From positions 1 through 64,000 of the forward strand of contig NZ_NMQV01000004.1 of the NCBI RefSeq assembly GCF_002234375.1: DNA of 64,000 nucleotides. The letters are read 5' to 3'. This stretch comes from Pseudomonas fluvialis. Lineage in GTDB: Bacteria > Pseudomonadota > Gammaproteobacteria > Pseudomonadales > Pseudomonadaceae. Each line of letters starts with the position of its first letter. The stretch's first letter is position 1. The position numbers were made by a program, and so were the translations under genes. This document shows, in pieces, positions 59,601 to 64,000 of this stretch. Below the pieces are notes generated by a model. The model ran no database searches and was not told the origin of the DNA. It saw only the letters and a list, made by a program, of their open reading frames with translations.

Positions 59601-61080
59601 CACGCGCGATACCCTGATGACGAAGATTCGCCTGTTCAGTAACGGTGACAAGGCGGCCCCGCGAGGTTTGTTGCTGTACGGCCCGCCGGGCACCGGTAAG
59701 ACCGAGATAGCCCGGCGCATTGCCGATTCCGCAGGGTGTCGCTTCCTCGCCCTGTCGGCGCCGGATCTCAAGGGCAGTCATCTGGGGCAGACCGCACAGA
59801 AAGTCCGCGAGCTTTGGCAGCGCGCACGTGCCGCCGGACGTTGTGTGATCTTTATCGATGAGTGCGAGGGTGTATTTGCGCGGCGTGGCTCGCTCAACTC
59901 CGACAGTTTTTCCGATGAGCTGGTGCAGAGCTTTCTGGCCGAGTGGGACGGTTTGCAGGCTGCCGGGCAGATCTGGGTGGTGGGTGCCACCAACCGTGTT
60001 GACCTGCTCGACGAAGCCATCCTCTCGCGCTTTGGCCAAGGTGTGGAAATCGGTCTGCCCGATGCTGCGCAAAGGCAGCAGATCCTGGCCCTGGAACTGA
60101 GCAAGCTGGGCCGTGAAGCGAGCGTGCCAGCCTTTGCCGGCGAAGCGACCCAGGGCTGCGCTGGACGTGACCTAGCCAATCTGGTGCGCGAGCTGTGCAG
60201 CCTGGCGGCGGAACGCCAGCAGGCGCCGGACGAGGCCTTGTGGCGTGAGGTGTTGCAGCGCCAGGGCAAGGCGCAGAGTGACAAGGTTGACAGCCAGGCT
60301 GGCTGGGACAGCCTGATTCTCGCCGAAGACACGCTGGAGCGCCTGCAAACGCTGTGCGGCAGCCTGCGCAATGCCGAGCTGTTGCGTAGCCAGGGCGTAC
60401 CCTTGCCCCGCGCGGCGCTCTTGTATGGCCCGCCCGGTACCGGCAAAACCCAGGTGGCGCGTACCCTGGCCAATGAAAGTGGTGTGGCGTTTATCAGCCG
60501 CAGCGTAGCCGACCTCAAGGCCGGATATGTCGGGCAGTCGGCCATCAAGGTGCGCGAAGCGTTCGAGCAGGCGCGCAGCAAGGCGCCGTGCATCCTGTTT
60601 ATCGATGAAATCGAGGCCCTGGTGCCGCCACGCGGCAGCCAGGCTGCCGATGCCTTTACCGATGACATCGTCAATCAGTTGTTGCAAGAGCTGGATGGCG
60701 TCAAGCAGCAGGAGGCGGTGGTCTTCGTGCTGGCTGCCACCAATCTGCCGGAACGCATCGATGCTGCCATATTGTCGCGCTTCATGGACAAGATCGAACT
60801 GCCCCTGCCCACTCCGGCGCAGCGCAGCCAGTTGCTGCGTCTGTTCCTGGGGCGTTTGCGTACGGCATTCGATGCTGACGAGGTGGCGGCACGGCTGGCC
60901 AGCCAGACAGACGGCCTGGGGGGGCGTGATTTGCGCAGCCTGGTCGAGCGTGCGGTGCAGCGTGCGGCTGGCCGCGCCTTGCGCCAGGGCACGGCGGAGC
61001 GCGTGGAGTTGCAGCTGGATGATCTGTTGGCCGAGTTGCCGGCGCTCAGCCCGGCCTCTGACCCCCTTATGGAGCGATAG
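56620..61080 (+). CDS. Membrane-anchored protein with four tandem AAA+ modules
   Basis: A 1486-residue protein. A signal peptide (residues 1-26) is followed by a periplasmic domain (27-125, cysteines 47 and 83 could pair), a span at 128-150, a Pro/Ala linker, a coiled coil (about 205-245) and two more spans (about 288-306 and 318-337). The rest is cytoplasmic. AAA+ modules have P-loops near residues 530, 767, 1021 and 1270, about 240-250 residues apart. Modules 2-4 are complete (GPPGTGKT; ILFIDEIDAI, VIFIDECEGV, ILFIDEIEAL; LSRF arginine region) and carry pore loops RYVGE, SHLGQ and GYVGQ as in p97/FtsH-type unfoldases. Module 1 is degenerate (GEAGNGKE, no Walker B acidic pair). A covalent AAA array that couples a periplasmic sensor to cytoplasmic remodelling is the likely plan; substrate and function are unknown. 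ATG 56629 is an alternative start. Confidence 0.88.
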   Translation: MRPMSRCVPALFLLALLAGPVLPASAGERTLLRHAGVEVRVAEDDWCAAQVTLRIHGRRSTFTDQALLDKLYGGIRSVLGMECAEARRLQLLGLVGGREVYAAQAAASDGWQLKPLDDSGAKPGMARLFGWVALGAASLALLAALWWWRRTRPARLAAGPLAQREPPVASPTPSPRPVALPAAAASQVSPAAAPASAPASGRQAVLQEQREKYQHSLNQVSDQLTELQIQHSQQQGLPAQLNQALQRLAEQTLQCLRKLFASRQTSWSRAFLGGLYLAPVWSGLRRSPPVIWLGLLAACLWWGWRERYGLVLAPRLESYAPLLLFYLLAMPLSVLLARRGQSAFFKHGLRQQANALQDWQLCWVYAGQRPGKYQALRIRQQAGKVALDELAVADGLLAGGAEHGTLLLRIGEMLWLRQQTAGNWSLIQRQADNTWLEQFSPLLLEALKEVLPTVRELGGQWQAFAERQWRMRQLQAEIPRQEGLLQRVERIAALWQPVAIADAAFAALIRRIDLFNLGDNATPAGILLQGEAGNGKEFIARRIAQSVFAEFHMVEAGSLASAKDVRNFWNARVEANQSCVIYLAYAEQLFGQDERQAMLVQAWLDEWERHPAARSRIWVVMGVTRKELLHKRLLAAFGSAVVEIVAPDAAGRRLLLEQACRDNQLQGNLPPEVVDLSAGASVRELLNIVKEARLHALPGQPTLTHWRAAIQQVRGSDAQLRNDRSTWQRLVLPAEVKARLRTAEKIVREAERYKANQFEVPNILLYGPPGTGKTEIARTLANESGVRFIVASTNDLKGRYVGETGPKVAELFARARSQAPCILFIDEIDAITARRDGEGGDSFVKDAVNAMLTEMDGVHQQRGDVVVLAATNHMENIDSAILSRFTEKIEIPLPDEAGRAQILAGLLADCRLAEDLHAESLARELSPLLKGKSGRDLLQLVRKAKNRSLREADDPEQARLSAEHLRGELAPQAAPVLDEAQLQQSWAQIVLKETTRDTLMTKIRLFSNGDKAAPRGLLLYGPPGTGKTEIARRIADSAGCRFLALSAPDLKGSHLGQTAQKVRELWQRARAAGRCVIFIDECEGVFARRGSLNSDSFSDELVQSFLAEWDGLQAAGQIWVVGATNRVDLLDEAILSRFGQGVEIGLPDAAQRQQILALELSKLGREASVPAFAGEATQGCAGRDLANLVRELCSLAAERQQAPDEALWREVLQRQGKAQSDKVDSQAGWDSLILAEDTLERLQTLCGSLRNAELLRSQGVPLPRAALLYGPPGTGKTQVARTLANESGVAFISRSVADLKAGYVGQSAIKVREAFEQARSKAPCILFIDEIEALVPPRGSQAADAFTDDIVNQLLQELDGVKQQEAVVFVLAATNLPERIDAAILSRFMDKIELPLPTPAQRSQLLRLFLGRLRTAFDADEVAARLASQTDGLGGRDLRSLVERAVQRAAGRALRQGTAERVELQLDDLLAELPALSPASDPLMER

Positions 61081-61085
61081 TCGCC

Positions 61086-61583
61086 ATGCATCAGCATCAG
61101 CATCAGGATTTGCCTGAGTCCGAGGCTCCGTCGAGCGAACAGTTGTCCGCGCCGCTGCTGTCTGGCGAGTCGCTACAGGCCGTGCCGCTGGACAGCACCG
61201 AGCAGACCTTGCCTGCCGTGCTGGCGCGCCAGGAGACGGCCAAGGCCGGGCGTGCGGGCGAACGCAACCTGCGCGTCGAGTCGGTGCCTGTGTGGGTCAA
61301 TGGCAATCGCCCCAGCTATGAGATTGTCAGTAGCCTGGAAGAACACCCCCTGGAGGTGCTGGTCGAGCAGCTTAGCTATCGCAAGCACTATCAAGGGCGT
61401 GGGCGGGTGCAGACGCAGGTCATTCCGGTTGTGCCAATAGGCACGCCCGGTCGCCTGCTGGCGCGTGATCTGCAGACGGGCGAAGAGCTGGAGGTGACCT
61501 GGCGCTGGGTGCCCCTGCATGAGCCGTCATGGTTGGGACGCTGGCTGGGGCGACTGGCGGGCTGGCTGTTCGGGCGGCGTTAA
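61086..61583 (+). CDS. Uncharacterised 165-residue partner of the AAA+ array protein
   Basis: I do not recognise this protein. It begins with a His/Gln repeat (HQHQHQ, from three CATCAG units), has a disordered acidic N-terminal 60 residues, a compact middle (VPVWVNGNRPSYEIVSS to LEVTWRWVPL) and an amphipathic, Trp/Leu/Arg-rich end (WLGRWLGRLAGWLFGRR) that could bind membrane. No signal peptide is seen. It begins five bases after the stop of the AAA+ gene, so the two form an operon and probably a complex. It could be a substrate adaptor or regulator; that is inferred from position only. Confidence 0.75.
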   Translation: MHQHQHQDLPESEAPSSEQLSAPLLSGESLQAVPLDSTEQTLPAVLARQETAKAGRAGERNLRVESVPVWVNGNRPSYEIVSSLEEHPLEVLVEQLSYRKHYQGRGRVQTQVIPVVPIGTPGRLLARDLQTGEELEVTWRWVPLHEPSWLGRWLGRLAGWLFGRR

Positions 61584-61612
61584 CCGAGTGTTTTGCGCAG
61601 GCCTGGCAAAGT

Positions 61613-61636
61613 AAAAGCCCGGCACTAGGCCGGGCT
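61613..61636 (-). terminator. Intrinsic terminator of ilvD (possibly bidirectional)
   Basis: An eight-base stem AGCCCGGC/GCCGGGCT with a five-base loop. On the minus strand it is followed by TTTTACTTT (from 61616 downwards), a good terminator for ilvD. On the plus strand the tail is only CTTC, so it would end the AAA+ operon less well. Confidence 0.8.
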
Positions 61637-61656
61637 CTTCAGGCTCAGGGGCGGGC

Positions 61657-63495
61657 TCAGCCGTCCAGCAGTGCCTTGTCACGTACGGCGCCTTTGTCGG
61701 CACTGGTGGCCAGCAGCGCGTAGGCTTTCAGGGCGGTGGAGACCTTGCGTGCACGCGGCTGCGCCGGCTTCCAGCCCTTCTTGTCCTGCTCGGCACGGCG
61801 CGCGGCCAGTTCGTCATCCGACACCAGCAGGTTGATGCTGCGGTTGGGGATGTCGATCAGCACCTTGTCGCCGTCCTGGACCAGGCCGATGGCACCGCCG
61901 GCGGCGGCTTCCGGCGAGGCGTGGCCGATCGACAGGCCCGAGGTGCCGCCGGAGAAACGGCCGTCGGTGAGCAGGGCGCAGTCTTTGCCGAGGCCCTTGG
62001 ACTTCAGATACGAGGTCGGGTAGAGCATTTCCTGCATGCCCGGGCCGCCTTTCGGGCCTTCGTAGCGGATGATGACGATGTCGCCCGGCTTCACTTCGTC
62101 GGCGAGGATGCCCTTCACCGCGCTGTCCTGGCTCTCGAAGATCTTCGCCCGGCCTTCGAAGACGTGGATGGATTCATCCACCCCGGCGGTTTTCACCACG
62201 CAGCCGTCCAGGGCGATGTTGCCGTACAGCACGGCCAGGCCGCCTTCCTGGGAGTAGGCGTGCTCGACCGAGCGGATGCAGCCGTGCTCGCGATCGTCGT
62301 CCAGGGTCTCCCAGCGGGTGCTCTGGCTGAACGCCACCTGGGTCGGGATACCGGCCGGGCCAGCCTTGAAGAAGGTGTGCACGGCTTCGTCGCTGGTCTG
62401 GGTGATGTCCCACTGGGCGATGGCTTCGGCCATGCTCGGGCTGTGCACGGTCGGCACGTCGGTGTGCAGCAGGCCGCCGCGGGCCAGTTCACCGAGGATG
62501 GAGAAGATGCCGCCAGCGCGATGTACGTCTTCCATGTGGTACTTCTGGATGTTCGGCGCCACCTTGCACAGCTGCGGTACTTTGCGCGACAGCCGGTCGA
62601 TGTCGCGCAGGTCGAAGGCCAGCTCGGCCTCCTGGGCGGCGGCCAGCAGGTGCAGGATGGTGTTGGTCGAGCCACCCATGGCGATGTCCAGGGTCATGGC
62701 GTTCTCGAACGCCTTGAAGCTGGCGATGTTGCGCGGCAGGACGTTGTCGTTGCCTTCGTTGTAGTACTGGCGGCAGAGGTCGACGATCAGCCGGCCGGCG
62801 CGCAGGAACAGCTGCTCGCGGTCGGCGTGGGTGGCCAGGGTCGAGCCGTTGCCCGGCAGCGACAGGCCCAGGGCCTCGGTCAGGCAGTTCATCGAGTTGG
62901 CGGTGAACATGCCGGAGCAGCTGCCGCAGGTCGGGCAGGCGCTGCGCTCGTACTCGGCGACCTTCTCGTCGGAGCAGGAGTCATCGGCGGCCACCACCAT
63001 GGCGTCGACCAGGTCCAGGCCATGATTGGCCAGCTTGGTCTTGCCGGCTTCCATCGGCCCGCCGGAAACGAACACCACCGGGATGTTCAGGCGCAGGGCG
63101 GCCATCAGCATGCCGGGGGTGATCTTGTCGCAGTTGCTGATGCAGACGATGGCGTCGGCGCAGTGGGCGTTGACCATGTATTCCACGGAGTCGGCGATGA
63201 TCTCGCGGCTCGGCAGCGAATAGAGCATGCCGTCGTGGCCCATGGCGATACCGTCGTCGACGGCGATGGTGTTGAATTCCTTGGCCACGCCGCCGGCTTT
63301 CTCGATCTCGCGGGCGACCAGCTGGCCGAGGTCCTTCAGGTGCACGTGGCCGGGGACGAACTGGGTGAAGGAGTTGGCGATGGCGATGATCGGCTTCTTG
63401 AAGTCTTCGTCCTTCATCCCGGTGGCGCGCCACAGGGCGCGGGCGCCGGCCATGTTGCGACCGAAGGTGGAGGTTTTCGAGCGGTAGTCAGGCAT
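61657..63495 (-). CDS. ilvD: Dihydroxy-acid dehydratase
   Basis: A 612-residue iron-sulfur enzyme of branched-chain amino acid biosynthesis that turns dihydroxy acids into the 2-keto acids for valine, isoleucine and leucine. Cluster cysteines are visible in [11 protein letters not shown] and in [15 protein letters not shown]; the Mg-binding lysine/asp region is [11 protein letters not shown]. The C-terminal half has [17 protein letters not shown]. Length is standard. It stands alone with its own terminator and faces the AAA+ operon. Confidence 0.97.
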   Translation of the reverse strand: MPDYRSKTSTFGRNMAGARALWRATGMKDEDFKKPIIAIANSFTQFVPGHVHLKDLGQLVAREIEKAGGVAKEFNTIAVDDGIAMGHDGMLYSLPSREIIADSVEYMVNAHCADAIVCISNCDKITPGMLMAALRLNIPVVFVSGGPMEAGKTKLANHGLDLVDAMVVAADDSCSDEKVAEYERSACPTCGSCSGMFTANSMNCLTEALGLSLPGNGSTLATHADREQLFLRAGRLIVDLCRQYYNEGNDNVLPRNIASFKAFENAMTLDIAMGGSTNTILHLLAAAQEAELAFDLRDIDRLSRKVPQLCKVAPNIQKYHMEDVHRAGGIFSILGELARGGLLHTDVPTVHSPSMAEAIAQWDITQTSDEAVHTFFKAGPAGIPTQVAFSQSTRWETLDDDREHGCIRSVEHAYSQEGGLAVLYGNIALDGCVVKTAGVDESIHVFEGRAKIFESQDSAVKGILADEVKPGDIVIIRYEGPKGGPGMQEMLYPTSYLKSKGLGKDCALLTDGRFSGGTSGLSIGHASPEAAAGGAIGLVQDGDKVLIDIPNRSINLLVSDDELAARRAEQDKKGWKPAQPRARKVSTALKAYALLATSADKGAVRDKALLDG

Positions 63496-63800
63496 TGCGG
63501 CATTCCTGCAGGCTAATCAGGTGATGGTCTTGGGGTGAGCATGGTGGGTGCCGGCAGCCAGTGATAAATGGTCGCTGCCGCCCTGGTGGCCTGCTGGCGC
63601 TGCGGGATCACCGCGTGCCCGGCCGGTCTCACTGGCCCGCCTGAGATATGGCAGGGAGCCTCGATTCTAATCCCGCGGGCGCTGCCACGAAAGGCCGCTC
63701 GCGCGCTGGTTGTGTAACGATTTGCCTGGCAGTGCGCAGCCTGGGGGTGGGTACTGGCCTAGACTGCGCCTCGCAACCGCTACCCGCAAGGATGATTGCT
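63496..63800. other. Divergent intergenic region between ilvD and a membrane protein gene
   Basis: About 305 bases without a gene. TAGAAT on the minus strand (63664-63669) with TTTCGT 17 bases upstream is a weak candidate promoter for ilvD, giving a leader of about 160 bases. TAGACT at 63760-63765 is a possible -10 box for the rightward gene, without a matching -35. I see no leader peptide with a run of Ile, Val or Leu codons and no other element. Confidence 0.4.
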
Positions 63801-64000
63801 ATGCCCGTCTTGTCACTTCGTTCACCGCTTTTCTACCTGAGCATCGGCCTTGTTCAGGGGCTGTTGCTGTGGTGGGTGCAGAGTTTGGGGCTGTTCCAGC
63901 CGGTGCAGGTCAGCCTGGCGTGGGCCTTGGTGGTTATGGCGCTGGTGGTCGGCCTGGGTTTGCAGTTGCTGGGGGCGCAGGCCCCGTTGCGTGGTGCGCT
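63801..64000 (+). CDS. Membrane protein, 3' partial, possibly DUF4153 family
   Basis: The first 66 codons of a gene that runs off the window. It starts MPVLSLRSPLFYLSIGLVQG and has two hydrophobic segments (about residues 11-27 and 38-56). AAGGA lies eight bases before ATG 63801. The opening resembles DUF4153 proteins, but so little is visible that this is only a suggestion. Confidence 0.6.
   Translation, partial: MPVLSLRSPLFYLSIGLVQGLLLWWVQSLGLFQPVQVSLAWALVVMALVVGLGLQLLGAQAPLRGA

Noticed and set aside
61921-63516. 531-codon open frame antisense to ilvD
   Set aside because: Shadow frame of ilvD with repetitive Val/Gly/Asp/His content and no domain.

Overview
The window looks like a chromosomal segment of a Pseudomonas species. 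It is GC-rich, densely packed and uses Pseudomonas-type codons. The gene blocks match, from memory, conserved P. aeruginosa neighbourhoods: parE-phytase-like-retropepsin-like-parC, a long run from the quinone oxidoreductase through 6S RNA, zapA, pepP, ubiH and ubiI to gcvTHP, the secretion ATPase-CYTH/CHAD-pit-argE-argA run, and folA/ilvD. No tRNA, rRNA, insertion sequence, prophage or CRISPR array was recognised.

Layout. 1-4.9 kb: end of the Chp chemosensory system of type IV pilus twitching motility (hybrid CheA kinase ChpA, methylesterase ChpB, CheW-like ChpC). 4.9-14.8 kb: a YqiA-type esterase, the two topoisomerase IV genes with two exported-enzyme genes between them, then a four-gene MlaE/MCE-type lipid ABC importer. 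14.7-23.7 kb: a quinone oxidoreductase, a FliL-like protein, an HlyD/RbbA/ABC-2 export operon with a well-placed Anr/FNR site, an EVE-domain protein, a 41-residue membrane protein, 5-formyl-THF cyclo-ligase, 6S RNA and the zapA pair. 23.8-30.2 kb: the ubiquinone hydroxylase cluster with pepP. 30.2-33.1 kb: a ferric iron ABC importer behind a promoter that overlaps a Fur-like site. 33.1-37.6 kb: the glycine cleavage genes gcvTHP.

37.6-44 kb: a stomatin/NfeD membrane operon, two divergent L,D-transpeptidase-type genes, then two convergent signalling genes that are both cut off at the start of their GGDEF domains. 44-55.9 kb: a GspE/PilB-family ATPase, a triphosphate tunnel/CHAD protein, a phosphate transporter with its DUF47 partner, argE and argA, a GTPase/membrane pair (DUF3482/DUF2868) and an intact diguanylate cyclase. 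55.9-64 kb: folA, a two-gene operon for a 1486-residue membrane-anchored protein with four tandem AAA+ modules plus a small partner, ilvD, and the start of a membrane protein that runs off the window.

The best candidate for an undescribed system is the AAA+ array operon (56,620-61,583). Other points worth following are the Anr-type promoter of the RbbA export operon, an isoleucine at the quinolone-resistance position of ParC, the paired truncated GGDEF genes, and a hexanucleotide repeat inside chpA. All family calls rest on reading motifs and gene order; no database search was run.
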